Assembly (NCBI GenBank): GCA_037349315.1
Contig: JBAIAC010000018.1
Location: forward strand, 9,424,001-9,488,000
DNA length: 64,000 nt
Origin: Chelydra serpentina
Lineage: Eukaryota; Chordata; Testudines; Chelydridae
Direction of reading: 5' to 3'
The notes below the pieces were generated by a model. It worked only from the letters and a program-made list of their open reading frames with translations. It was not told where the DNA came from and searched no databases. A program made the position numbers and the translations under genes. Positions 45,294 through 56,746 of the stretch are shown here, in pieces (within the stretch, counting starts at the first letter, position 1; every line of letters begins with the position of its first letter).

Positions 45294-45573
45294 ATTCTAT
45301 GTGGCTATGGTGATCTCTTCCACGGATCCTCTTTGTTGGGGTTACACCAATAGTATACTTGTCGCGTCCACCCTGGTGGGAGATGGATGGAGCAGTCATT
45401 ATTAGCCCGGGCTGCAATCAATCTGGTATGGACATGGTTGACCTGCTCATCACATGGTGTATCTTGGGAAAATTTCTTACATGGCAGAGCCCATCCATCG
45501 CCAGCCCCCTTTTCATCGCCCCTTACGACATGCAAGAGGAGCAGTGGGCCTATTCTGTCCCTGGACCCACAGG

Positions 45574-45744
45574 GAATCATAGAATATCAGGGTTGGAAAG
45601 GACCTTAGGAGGTCATCTAGTCCAACCCCCTGCTCAGAGCAGGACCAATCCCCAATTTTTGCCCCAGATCCCTAAATGGCCCCCTCAAGGATTGAACTCA
45701 CAACCCTGGGTTTAGCAGGCCAATGCTCAAACCACTGAGCTAAT
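45574..45744 (-). mobile_element. tRNA-derived SINE with CR1-like tail, second copy
   Basis: Reverse-complement copy of the SINE at 43771-43950. From the right: TTAGCTCAGTGGTTTGAGCA (A box), GGTTGTGAGTTCAATCC (B box), and to the left the CR1-like tail ending AATATTCTATGATT. It lies at the 5' edge of the RTE-like LINE. Confidence 0.95.
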
Positions 45745-47197
45745 GTAATACATTACAATATGCAGGGAACAATGTAATATAAATAATAATAATACCTCAC
45801 CTGTGGCAAACTGACATTTACACTTGCAGGGATAAAAGTACCATCCCATTTTGCTCTCAAAGCACATAATGTGAAGATGCAGGTCTTTTCTGAACAGCGA
45901 CTCTATTTTAGAAAATGCCACTTTAGGCCTCCATACTTGTTGTGTCTCTGTGATTTCAAGAATACATATGTTTACCACGAGTAAAATTCTGGTTATTTTC
46001 CTAATTGAACCTCCCTACTCTAGCACCGAATTTGAACTCGAAACTTGAAGCAAAACAATTTTAGAGTCCAAAAATGTGGTTCTCTTTTATCATATTTTAA
46101 TGTTGTTGTGCATTCTGTGTGCATCTGGGTTCCATCTGTACTGGAAGCTGATTTGTCAAAACAGAGAGAGGTTGTTCTTTCAGTATTTCTGCATCTGTAA
46201 GCAGAAAGGAATTAAAATCTTGCAAGAAAGTCAATTCTTGTGAGAATTCCATCTCACTTCTGTGCAGACTTAAGAAACAGTTTCTTTAGCTGCTTCTATA
46301 TATGTGCATGGGAATTTCAATAATTTGGCACAACTCTAAAATCAGTAAAATGAAGAATCCTGATTTCTTCTAGTAGTCACCTTGTACCCTGTATCTCCAA
46401 ATGCAGTGGGAATGTCAATTCTTTATCAATGTGAGCTGTTGACATGGAAACAGATCTGCTGAAATGTAGAACTCTTCTAAGTTATACTTAAAGCTGGTAA
46501 ATCTGTGTGTGCTACAACAGATTTTAAATACTAAAACTGTGCAGAAGAAATAAACAACTATTTGGGATGATAGTCATTTTAGCTGTTTACATCATAGACT
46601 GCATTTAGAAAGCCTCCAGTGTTACTATGGTAACTGGTTTTTCTTAAACGTAGTTGTGGACGTACTTTAAGTATGATTCAAATTAGCTGAAGATGGAGGA
46701 GCCACACTGGGAAAAATAGCTGAAGGAACAATTTAATGTTCCCTGTCTACTGTGTGCATTGGTAGGGGAAGAGCAACAAGTAGGGTATGAACCAGTGAGA
46801 ACCTGAAACAGTGGACAGACTGCACCATATCTGTTGGATAATAAACAGACATAGAACTGTTTGTCATCCCCCCCAGTTGCCTGACATGTCCATTGACCAG
46901 AAGGGATGACGGACTGGAACCCTTGGGGACAATGTGAGTGAGAGGCCCCGTGTGTCTTGTAGCATTCCCTGCGCTATCCTTCGGGTTCTCTCCAGGTTCT
47001 CTCCAGGACAACAGAACAGAGCTGCTGTTGTGAGCCTGTCCAACCCAGCCAAGACCTGCAAGTGAGAATTGACAAAACGAAAACTTCTGAGAGATCTAAA
47101 AAAGTCAGCATGGACTCTTGACCATTCATCACCAACATTAACGCTCCACTACAGAGATAGGCACAGTCTCCATGCCACCCCCACGTCAAAAGCTAAA
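45745..47197. other. No gene seen; about 1.45 kb
   Basis: AT-rich at first, then mixed. At 46987-47006 the phrase GTTCTCTCCA is duplicated. Minus-strand frames at 46733-47189 have no recognised domain. Confidence 0.5.
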
Positions 47198-47268
47198 TTC
47201 ATAAGCTCATAGATATTAAAGCCAGAAGGGACCATTGTGATCCTCCAGTCTTGACAGGGATCAAAGAA
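47198..47268 (-). repeat. CR1-type LINE 3' end fragment
   Basis: CTCATAGATATTAAAGCCAGAAGGGACCATTGTGATC is the antisense of a common CR1-family tail (key words CCAGAAGGGACCATTGTGAT). Only about 70 bp remain. Confidence 0.65.
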
Positions 47269-47470
47269 ATCTGTGGTCTCCAAATGACAACAGAGCTACC
47301 TTGCAACCCAAAATAGGAAGATGATGGAGATTATGGAGGAGCAGACTGTGAAGGAACAGCCCAAGATGCAAGGGGAGATGGCTACAGAGATAATTGACAT
47401 GAAAAAATCTTTACCAACCAAGTGATTATAAGTAAAGGAGGGCTAGATCCATTAGAGAACTAAGGGCTAA
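47269..47470. other. Unassigned spacer between CR1 fragments
   Basis: Purine-rich sequence with no feature I recognise. Confidence 0.4.
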
Positions 47471-48686
47471 GGATCAGAACATAAGAATGGACATACTGGG
47501 TCAGACCAAAGGTCCATCTAGCCCAGTATCCTGTCTTCCAACAGTGGCCATTGCCAGGTGCCCCAGAGGAAATGAACAGAACAGGTACTCATCAAGTGAT
47601 CCATCCCATCGCGCATTCCCAGCTTCTGGCAAACAGAGGCTAGGGACACCATCCCTGCCCATCCTGGCTAATAGCTATTGATGGACCTATCCTCCATCTT
47701 TTTTTAACTAGAACTGTTATAGTCTTAGCCTTCACAACATCCTCTGGCAAGGAGTTCCACAGGTTGACTGTGTGCTGTGTGAAAAAAATACTTCCTTTTG
47801 TTTGTTTTAAACCAGCTGCCTATTAATTTCATTTGGTGGCCCCTAGTTCTTGTGTTATGAGAAAGAGTAAATAACACTTCCTTATTTACTTTCTGTACAC
47901 CAGTCGTGATTTTATAGACCTTTATCATATCCCCCCTTAGTCGTCTCTTTTCCAAGCTGCAAAGTCCCAGTCTTATTAATCTCTCCTCATATGGCAGCCG
48001 TTCCATACCCCTAATCATTTTTGTTACCCTTTTCTGAACCTTTTTGAGTCCAATATATCTCTTTGCAGATGGGGCAATCACATCTGCACGCAGTATTCAA
48101 GATGTGGGCATACCATGGATTTATATAGAGGCAATATGATATTTTCTGTCTTATCTATCCCTTTCTTAATGATTCCCAATATTCTGTTCACTTTTTTGAC
48201 TGCTGCTGCACATTGAGTGGATGTTTTCAGAGAACTATTCACAATAACTCCAAGATCTCTTTCTTGAGTGGTGGTAACAGCTAATTTAGCTAATTTTTAT
48301 ATGTATAGTTGGGATTATGTTTTCCAATGTGCATTACTTTGGATTTATCAACATTCAATTTCATCTGCCATTTTGTTGCCCAATCACCCAGTTTTGAGAG
48401 TTCTTTTTGTAGCTCTTCGCAGTCTGCCTGGGACTTAACTATCTTGAGTAGTTTTGTATCATCTGCAAATTTTGGCACTTCATTTTTTATCCCTCTTTCC
48501 AGATCATTTATGAATATGTTAAATAGGCCTGGGCCCAGTACAGACCCCCTGGGGGACACCACTATTTACCTCTCTCCATTCTGAAAATTGACCATTTATT
48601 CCTACCCTTTGTTTCCTATCTTTTAACTAGTTACCAATCCGCGAGAGAACCTTTCCTCTTATCCCATGACTGCTTACCTTGCTTAA
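47471..48686 (-). mobile_element. CR1-type LINE, 5'-truncated, about 1.2 kb
   Basis: The minus strand carries RT motif B-C text (SPRGSVLGPGLFNIFINDLE, then FADDTKL in 48562-48290) and the CR1 C-terminal blocks ([20 protein letters not shown] in 48081-47725). The 3' end at the left reads ATTCTTATGTTCTGATCC on the minus strand, unlike the ATTCTATG tail at 21258, so it belongs to a different CR1 subfamily. Frameshifts separate the coding blocks. Confidence 0.92.
47725..48562 (-). pseudogene. CR1 RT, two broken frames
   Basis: 48562-48290: motif B region plus catalytic FADD (KFADDTKLLK) and the downstream LGDWATKWQMKLNVDKSKV. 48081-47725: [20 protein letters not shown] through [11 protein letters not shown] to [13 protein letters not shown]. 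The 200 bases between are in other frames or damaged. Not functional. Confidence 0.9.
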
Positions 48687-49164
48687 GAGCAAAGATATTC
48701 AAAGAGTGGGGATCCCAGGGACCATATAAGGTCCTGAACTTGTAAACTTAATGGGGGAGTGGGAAAATCCCGATTCAACTGAAATAAGACATAAAGGTTT
48801 TTTAAACATTTTTTTTCTTTTCACATTTTTTGCGTGATTACATTAAATAATGACATACACCTCCCAAAAGATTGTGCATCAATTAGCAGAAGAAGGAAGG
48901 ACACACATCATTAATTATACACAGATCTGTGAAATATGAACATGGAGTCTAGGTTAACTGATTCTAAAAATAGCAGGAAGGCCTACCTTGTTATAGGTCA
49001 AGTTTTGTTTTCATTTCTGTACTAAAATATTTGTTTTGTTTTCAATTAAGCAACAGGCACAGCACTGTTTAGACACAGTGAGTGTTCCAGAAAGCTCTGC
49101 TATGTCCTAAGATGCATCGTGAAATGCCAAGGAAGGAATTTAAGATTATATAAACACATTAGAC
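48687..49164. other. No gene seen
   Basis: AT-rich, no supported feature. Confidence 0.5.
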
Positions 49165-49424
49165 ACAAGAATACTTTATATTTATATAGCACCTTTCATC
49201 CCAAGGGATCCCAAAGTGCTTTATATACCCACTAAGCCACTGAAATGCTGCCGTCTGTATTATTATTTATACAGCTAATTTGTATCTGTGGCCCAGAAGA
49301 CGCAACTTGGATCAAGAGCCCACTGTGCTAGGCACTGTACATACATACAGAGACAGTCTCTGTCTCAAAGGGTGGCCATTGCAAATAGAATAGACAGGCA
49401 AAGGCGGGAGAAAGGAAGTTTCAG
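49165..49424 (+). repeat. Old amniote interspersed repeat
   Basis: TTTATATAGCACCTTTCATCC, AAGGGATCCCAAAGTGCTTTA and then GTGCTAGGCACTGTACATAC and CTGTCTCAAAGG are phrases seen at many sites in amniote genomes. Related fragments lie at 2709 and 23990. Family name not certain. Confidence 0.55.
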
Positions 49425-49555
49425 TACTCCTGTTTTACAGATGGGGCATTGTGAAAGCAAGGTCATACAGGAAGTTTGTCCTAGAGCTAGAAAATGAATC
49501 CATGTGTCCTGAACCTAAATCTAGTGCTTTTCCCACAGGATCCTCCTTCCTCTTC
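49425..49555 (-). repeat. MIR/CORE-like SINE fragment
   Basis: TTTTACAGATGGGGCATTGTG, AGCAAGGTCATACAGGAAG and GAATCCATGTGTCCTGAACC are the antisense of the MIR CORE region, in order, down to CAGGATCCTCC. Old and diverged. Confidence 0.7.
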
Positions 49556-50194
49556 CAACTCTTGAGTGGAAAGTTGTTGTCAGCTTGCAAACTGGATGTG
49601 TGAGGGGTAAGAGAAAGAAAATGTTTGAGCAAAAGTATCAGAGTGAACGTACAATGGGATGTTCAATATTCAGCCAGAACAGACTGGATAGTGATTTTGA
49701 AGGCTTCATGCAAAAACATGAAGGATGATCCTCTCAGTACTGATTGCTGCTACTGAATTCCAAACCAGGAAATGCCGGGCCAGAAGGCCAGCACACCCAC
49801 TATCAGTGCCTCTGTCTGATATGAGAAACAAAAACAGAGAAAATGATTTTCAAAAGTGCCTAAACAATTTAAATGTCTCATTGAAAGCCAAAGGGTCTTT
49901 TGTTCCTAAGTGATTTAGATGCTTTTGAAAATACCACCCACAGTTCTCACAGCAGTCTTGGGACTTTTTAGCATTTTGTAGTGTGGAAAAAATATCAGTG
50001 TAGACATGGGGGCGGGGGGGAGAAAACTATCCAGCATCTATCTGCCTACTCTCTGATTACCAATCATAACAGCGGATGAGGCTAGCAACCTCAAAGGGAG
50101 AACTAATGAGAGTGAATTCACCATTCTCTCCCTCCCAATCAAGCCCAAGTTATTCCTCTATGTGCCTCTTAAGGTTTGATACCTTATACAGCTG
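49556..50194. other. No gene; palindromic repeat remnant at 49839-49935
   Basis: 49839-49935 reads GATTTTCAAAAGTGCCTAAA ... TTAGATGCTTTTGAAAAT, an imperfect inverted repeat of the same old family as 59272-59460. Nothing else is supported. Confidence 0.55.
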
Positions 50195-51700
50195 TGTGAT
50201 GGGGTGTGTACACACCAAATTAGAATCTCCGCCCCTCCTGTCCCTGCAGAGCATGCTGTAGCTGGAGGAAGGAGCTTAAAAGGGAGCCAGACAGCTCAAT
50301 AGGGGGCAGTCATAGTGTGGCCTATGCTGAGATGTCAGAACAAAGCAGCCATGGAAGCCCCTGGTGTGAGGAAGGGCTTATCAGCTGAGCCTAGTTAGGC
50401 AGAACATTGTTACCCCCTTTTTTTTTTTTTTTTTTTAATCTCTTGCATTGGACTTTGAGACTGAGGCGGCGAGTGAATGGTAGGAACTGGCCCTAGGGTT
50501 GCCAACTTTCTCATGGCAGAAAACCGAACACCCTTGCTGAGGCCCCGCCACTTCTCCAAGGCTCTGTCCCCTGCCCACTCCATCACCCCTCCCTCTGTCA
50601 CTCGCTGTCCCCCACACTTGCTCATTTACACTGGCCTGGGGATTGTGGTATGGGGGGGGGGGTGAGGGCTCCAGCTGGGGGTGCAGGCTCTGGGGTGAGG
50701 CCATGGATGAGATGTTTGGGGTGCAGGAGGGTGCTCTGGGCTGAGGGGTGGGGCCGAGAGGTTCAGGGTGTGGGAGGGAGGGTTCTGGTGGAGGGGTGCA
50801 GGCTCTGGGGTGGGGCCAGGGATGAGGGGTTTGGAGTGCAGGAGGGGGCTCAGGACTGAGGCAGGGGGTTGGGGTTCAGGAGGGGGTGTGGGGTGCAGGC
50901 TCTGGGAGGGAGTTTGGGCACAGGAGGGGGTTTTGGTGCAGATTCCTTGTGGCGCTTACCTTAGGCGGCTCCCAGAAGTGGCCGGCATGTCCCCCCGACT
51001 CCTAGGTGCACGGACAGCCAGGGGGCTCTGCACGCTGCCTCCGTCCGTAGGCACTGCCCCCGCAGCTCCCATTGGCCACAGTGCCCAGCCAATGGGAGCT
51101 GCGGAGCTGGCGTTCAGGGCAGCACCTGCGCTGTGGACGGGGCAGCGCATGGAGCCCTCCCCCCCCCCCCCGCCGCACCTGTGCCTAAGAGCCAGCGAAG
51201 TCAGCCGCTGTGGCCAACTGGACTTTTAGTGGCCTGGTCAGCTGTGCTGACTGGAGGGTGCTAGCCTTTGTTGCCTTTCATAGGACCCTGGGTTAGAGAC
51301 AGGTGGAGTGGAAGGCCTGGGCTCCATTAACTAACACCCTGACTGTAGATGGGTATCAATCTTACTTCCACACCCTCTCAGAAACACAAAGAGGGTAGGG
51401 ATGCTGAAAACCCTGTGGCAAGGACAAGCCCCCTACAGGGGTCAAGAGAGAGACTGAAGGATGTCCTGTCCTGAGGATACCCCTCTACAGTTCTCTGAAC
51501 ACTGCTACCCTGGAAGTGGGTGAGCTAAACTGAAGACCTGGCTGGGGCGCTGAGTCACCACCCACCACAAGGCAGGCTGTCCCAGTGTTGGAGGAGTGGC
51601 TGGTGAGGGGCAGTGGGAAGTGAAGGCCCAGCAGCCTCACCTCTAGGAAATGCCGCTGGTAAGCCCAGCCCCTGTCTCAAGCTACTTATTTTTGGAAGTG
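50195..51700 (+). mobile_element. LTR-like repeat interrupted by a GC-rich element (right edge uncertain)
   Basis: Starts TGTGATGGGGTGTG, similar to the opening of the LTR at 8799, then shows a GAGCTTAAAAGGGAGCC TATA-like segment at about 50273. A T run lies at 50418-50436. After the GC-rich insert the text resumes with CCTTTGTTGCCTTTCATAGGACCC. No terminal CA with target duplication was found, so the right edge is a guess. Confidence 0.45.
50495..51260. mobile_element. GC-rich non-autonomous hAT-like element, right end lost
   Basis: Begins AGGGTTGCCAACTTTCT and carries recurring GGTGCAGGCTCTGGGGTG-type units (50680-50920), then two copies of CAATGGGAGCTGCGG-type text in opposite orientation (CGCAGCTCCCATTGGCC at 51061; CCAATGGGAGCTGCGGAG at 51088). 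The expected right terminus GGCAACCCT is absent. Open frames crossing it are GC-driven and not coding. Confidence 0.5.
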
Positions 51701-54596
51701 CTCTCGAGGTTAGCCATGACTCCAACCTCTGGAAGTGAAGGAATCATGCATGTCAGTTAGGCGGATAGAGGGAGCAACCTTATGCAATAATATCTCCATG
51801 CTGCTTCAAAGTCTCATTGGTCAGGAGGGAGAGTTTTAAAAAAATTCAGTAGCAGAATAAGATATTTCTCCAGAATCAGATACCTTTTGATTCTTCAAAA
51901 TTCTCTCTGCTAGCGTGAGAGAATTTTACATGCGTGGCCTTTATTAAATGAATTGGTAATCTCAGTCTGGTGGCTAGCGTGCAATAGACTGAATGATTCG
52001 ACTGGTAATGGGCTGGAGAGCCCTTCACCACCTGGTCCGGAGTGCCAATCCAGAACAGGTCAGTAGTTACTAAAAGTTGTTGTTAGCTGAGGGCAGTCTG
52101 GTGGTTGTCATGCAAAGAGTCAGTCTTTTCTTTTCCTAGTGAAAAAGGGTCCATACTACAGAAAAAAATCATAATTATTGGCAATAATTAGCACCCTTCT
52201 TGGTAGCCTTAATAGAGAGACCTATGGAAAATGACCCACGTGCTCACCTATAAGAGTGAGTCATTCCAAGTCAAGGTTGAATCACACGTGAGTTGGCAGC
52301 ATGGGGAATGTTGCATTGCTGTTTCCCATGCTCTGTGTGATTTGTGGATAAACAGCGGACTTCTGTCTTTCGAACTGTCAATCTACCACTTTTATTAGCA
52401 CTAAATTACTTTTGTTTAAATGCTAGAGGCAGCTTTGAATGCTGGATCTAATAAGATTGTAATTGTTGGAAGAGCTGAGCAACTGTGACAATGTTGAGTA
52501 TAGAGACTTTGTGAGCTTGTAAACTTGTGCACGCAGATTTCACGGGCACAAAACTCATAGTGGTGTATGACGATGGGCATTTGCATGGACAAATCAAGGA
52601 ACTAAATGTGTACTTGTACCTGCAAAAATCTGCGTGCATGTGAAACTGGTTTGCCACATGCAAACTGGTACAAAATATGTAGATACAAGTTTGAAATTTT
52701 CATTTTGGCAGGTCAAGCGGCTTTCATGAGTCTCAAATGGGTTGGGCAAACAAAGTGGTGTATTAAATTCTAAAAGAATCTACAGAAAGAGAATTGTATG
52801 TGGGGGGAACTGCCCCACTATTACCCCCTCCTTATTGTGGATTTTGTTGCTCAGAAGGAAAGTTGCCTAAGAAAGAAACAGGGAAAAATAACAAAAAGGA
52901 GTTTAATAACAAAAAGAAACAGCAGCACGGTCTGACTTTGCATCCACCAACCCGCCAGTGAATTAAGATCCATGAAGATAGGACAGTTGCTCAGCAATGA
53001 CAGAAAAAAAACAAGCACATTCAGAAGTCTGTGGGTTGCACTCAGAACTGACAATCCAAAATAGAAGTTGCACACCTGTTGCACTATATGGACAAGGAGG
53101 TAAGTGACAAGTATAATTCACTGCCCAATAAAACCACAGCTAGAGAGGAAGGTCTGATTGTAAAAGCCCTTAGTGTCCAAATGGCCACCTTTCTCCGGAA
53201 TGCAACGTGTTGTATGGGAAATCAGACAAGAGCCAGGTGAGACACTGACCAATTGTTAGGCCAGATTCCACCAGCTAGCACTCAGATGTGAGTCTGCTGA
53301 CTTGGATCATGAGATCAAGATGCAAATTATGCATCAACCAAGCTTTGCAGCACAACTCTTAAAGAACCAGAGTTTACATTGGACAGATTATTAGAGCTAT
53401 GGAAGTAGGATAGTTACTGCCTCTGACTATGGAAAACTATGTACAACCTGTGCGTGCTAAAGGCATGCGGGCCTGTTCTTCCTGCAAGCCGAGCCTCAGG
53501 AAGTGAGCTTAGGTTACAAAACATTCACAGAAGGATGGGTCATATCCAGGATGATACTCAGTATGTCCAGCATCTGGAAATGAGTGTCAAATAAGGGAAA
53601 TTAAAAAACAATGCCTTGCGCAATGGCCTATGCCAGATGTAAGAATCCAGTCCTAAATTAGGTGTAACCTTTTATTTTATTTCAAGTGAATTTTATAATG
53701 TGGTGGTATACCACTGTGAGTTCAGCTCTGGTGGCTACAGTTTAAAGCTTTAACAGAGTGAAAGTCACCTCTGCTACTTTCTTTAGAGTTAGAGTCTCTA
53801 GGAACACATAAAGACCAAGAGTAGTGACCACACATACATTTACCAGTACAAAGTCTAGTCTATTTTATACGTTTTATTAAAGGTACAATTAAAGTTATGA
53901 TTATCCAAGCATATAGAAATTCTATACAGACCTATGCACAAATTACAAATATAGTTATACTCACATCTTTAACAATAGTGTTATGGTCTAATGTGTCTCT
54001 CATGGCTTGATCATCAGTAGAAGGCTGTTTCCTGCTGGAGTCTCCCATAGGGAGCTCAATTTTCCCATTCTAGGCATCCTCTTTTTATAATGTGATTCTG
54101 TCTATACCTACATTCTGCGCATGTGCATAAAAGTGTCAACCCTCTTTTCTCTTATTGACCTCTGTCCCCTGGAAACTTAAGGGATCCCAATTTTCTATAG
54201 GCTGTGTAAGTTCCCTTTCTTCTCATTAGCATTGATGCACAACCTGTATCCCATGGCTTAAGACACATGTCTGAGACAGATGTGCCTTTACAGTATTTTT
54301 ATGATCTAATATTAAACTGGGTAATTTTGTGCAATATTACCACTTGGCACCTCTTTTCCCATGATCTTAGGGCATTGGGTTATTTCTCAGTCATTGACTT
54401 AAGTTGTCATTTCTTGTCTCCAAGGCCTAAAATAGCTAAGCTAAAGTCTTGCAGAGCTCAACATACGGGTTCTTGCCTTTCAGCTTGTTTTACTCAAGTC
54501 AAATACTTGGTTCCTCTAAATACTGATCAATCTTATACTTTTATAATCCTACAAATTAACTCTAATTAACATACAATGAATATATGTAATATAACT
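51701..54596. other. About 2.9 kb without a gene
   Basis: No recognised domain in any frame. 53860-54590 is AT-rich with several AATAAA/TTTATT words and could be an eroded LTR, but no termini can be shown. Confidence 0.5.
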
Positions 54597-54597
54597 A

Positions 54598-55170
54598 GGG
54601 CTGTTGATTAATCACAGTTAATTTACATGATTAACTCAAAAATTAATCACGATTTAAAAAATGAATCATGATTAATAGTTTTAATCGCACTGTTAAACAA
54701 TAGAATACCAACTGACATTTATTACATATTTTGGATGTTTTTCTATATTTTTATATATATTGTATTCTATGTTGTAATTGAAATCAAAGTGTATATTATT
54801 TTTGATTAAAAATCTTTGCACTGTAAAATGATAAAAGAAATAGTATCTTTCAATTCACCTCAGACAAGTACTGTAGTGCAATCTTTGTCTTGAAAGTGCA
54901 ACTTACAAATGTAAATTGTTTTTGTTACATAACTGCACTCAAAAACAAAACAATGTAAAACTTCAGAGCCTACAAGTCCACTCAGTCCTACCTCTTGTTC
55001 AGCCAATCGCAAAGACAAACAAGTTTATTTACATTTAGAGGAGATAATGCTGCCCTCTTCTTGTTTACAATGTCACCATAAAGTGAGAACAGGCATTTGT
55101 ATGCACTTTTGGAGCTGGCATTGCAAGGTATTTATGTGCCAGATATGCTAAACAGTCATATGCCCCTTCA
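54598..55170. mobile_element. hAT-like element, terminal fragment
   Basis: Starts AGGGCTGTTGATTAATCACAG and continues with ATTAACTCAAAAATTAATCACG, then long AT-rich non-coding text and CAGCCAATCGCAAAGACAAAC. I recall this non-coding block as the end of a hAT family common in turtles. It stops near 55170 (CAGTCATATGCCCCTTC) without a transposase domain or second terminus. Confidence 0.55.
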
Positions 55171-55394
55171 TTCAAGAACTCCAGGTTGGTCACCCAATGG
55201 CTAAGACACTGCTGTCTATAAAGTAAATAAAAATATTTTGGGGTCTGTTCAAAAGCATCTGGTGGTCCAGATTTGGCCTACAATCCGTGGACTAGCCTAT
55301 GAAGAGCACCCACTTACGTCAGCGGGAGCTAAACTTATTTACATGATTAGAAGAGAGTTTACACCGGTCCAAACTGCAGTGCTCTGAAAGCAGG

Positions 55395-55735
55395 ACTGGA
55401 GAAGAGAGCTTTCCAGGTTTGCTCTCAACATTGTCTGGAATATATTTGTGCAAAAGGAGAGGCTAAAGAGTGAGGCTGTGAAGAGACAACTGTCAGCCAA
55501 CACAAAGCAGCTGGAAGACACCATGACAAAGCAGAATCATGACTTCAGACAGCTGCAGAGTGAAAAGGAAGAGACTGAAAAAACTCCAGACGACACAGGA
55601 AAAACTTGATGGATTTCCAAAAGAGAATTGCTAAACAGGTGTTAAAACATGCAGGGGCTCAGAGTGCAAGTGAAGTTCCAATAGTAAACACAGACAGAGA
55701 AAATAAAACTGTTGGGGGTGGGAATGCTGGATGTG
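55395..55735 (+). pseudogene. Unrecognised coiled-coil coding remnant
   Basis: The plus strand reads FVQKERLKSEAVKRQL, SANTKQLEDTMTKQNHD and FRQLQSEKEETE, then with one frameshift RLKKLQTTQEKLDGF and with a second shift FQKRIAKQVLKHAGAQSASE. Three frames joined in order give a continuous charged, Leu-rich heptad-like protein, which is unlikely by chance, so I take this as a decayed gene piece. I cannot name the parent. It could be a retrocopy or a fragment captured between the inverted arms. Confidence 0.4.
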
Positions 55736-56400
55736 CATTGACAGCATAACAGCAAAGATAAATATATACATCCTGCCTTCCATTTCAGGTGATTCTGGGA
55801 CACCAGAGAAGAAACAAAGAGGCTTCATATGGGGATAAAAGTCATGCAAAATCCAGGAAGGCTGTTGAAATACAGCAGGCAGCTGTAGAAACTTCTGAAG
55901 AGCAGACATCTGTAATGCTGTTTCAGATGGGAGTGGAAAAAAGCAGTAAGTCAAAGCTCAGTAGGACTTTGAGAATGGCAGTGCTCTTATGGGCTAGAGT
56001 CTGCCCATTCCCTAATGAAAATACAATGAGATAAGGAGAGGGCGAGCCTTCCCCTGCCACCCTCCTCTTATTGCCCATGTAGGGGGCTAAGAATTGTCAT
56101 CTCTGGGACGCCACCTGAGCACAGGGAGCAATACAAAAGGGAAGAACAGGAAGAGGCAGAAAGTAGGCAGGACCATGCCTCTACACTACCCCATTCATGG
56201 GTGTGCACACAGGCCAACAGAGCGGCTAGCCATGCAGTGGGGAGTAGGCTATGTGCCTTAAAGGCAAAGTGTATGTGCTCCACCTGAGAGATGGAGAATG
56301 CTTTCAGTGCTCCTCTCACGCCCTAACAGGGCTCTCATCTCACCCTGAGAGAACAAAGCTAGAGAGGGCTTTTTTATTGGCCTTTAGTTAGACTATAAAG

Positions 56401-56746
56401 CATTGGTTCTCAATCAGGGGTCCGGGGCCCACTGCGGGGGCACAAGCAGCTTTCAGGGGATCTGCCAAAATAAACCAGAGAGCAGGGCTGGTGTTAGACT
56501 CCCTGGAGCGTGGGGATGAAGCTGAAGCCCAACCCTGGGCTGACACTGAAGCTCGAGCAACTTAGCTTTGCGGGCCCCTTGTGGCATGGGGCACCAAACA
56601 GTTGCCCTGCTTACTACCCCCTAATTCCAGCCCCGGTTTTTAATCTACTGGATATGCAGAAAAAGAGTTGTTGTGGAACAGGCGGACCATGGAGTTTGTA
56701 TAGCATGTTAGGGGGGCCTCAGAAAGAAAAAGGTTGAGTGCCCCTG
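56401..56746. mobile_element. hAT-type MITE, 346 bp, CTATAAAG target duplication
   Basis: Exact 8-bp duplication CTATAAAG at 56393-56400 and 56747-56754. Left end CATTGGTTCTCAATCAGGGG; inverted right end CAGGGGCACTCAACCTTTTT. The family resemblance is to hAT elements with CAGTGGTTCTCAA ends. Non-coding. Confidence 0.88.

Larger units (their letters stand above)
41950..45573 (-). mobile_element. RTE-like (APE-type) LINE, split by a hAT element
   Basis: The coding region reads leftwards: AP-type endonuclease (45293-44820), endonuclease C-terminus near 44700 and 42730 on either side of the hAT, then the connector (42616-42236) and the RT N-terminal part (42264-41956) with AVKSLKNRKATGIDNIPAEL. 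Removing 42818-44677 and one copy of ATCTAGTC restores continuity. The rest of the RT is absent at the left. Proteins with this layout are often annotated in vertebrates as craniofacial-development-protein-2-like. RTE is my best clade guess; the RT catalytic core needed to confirm it is missing. Confidence 0.75.

Noticed and set aside
50768..51229. 153-residue plus-strand frame
   Set aside because: Gly/Trp-rich translation of G-rich repeat units in a non-coding element.
53860..54590. Possible eroded LTR
   Set aside because: AT-rich with AATAAA-like words, but no TG...CA ends, target duplication or second copy could be shown.
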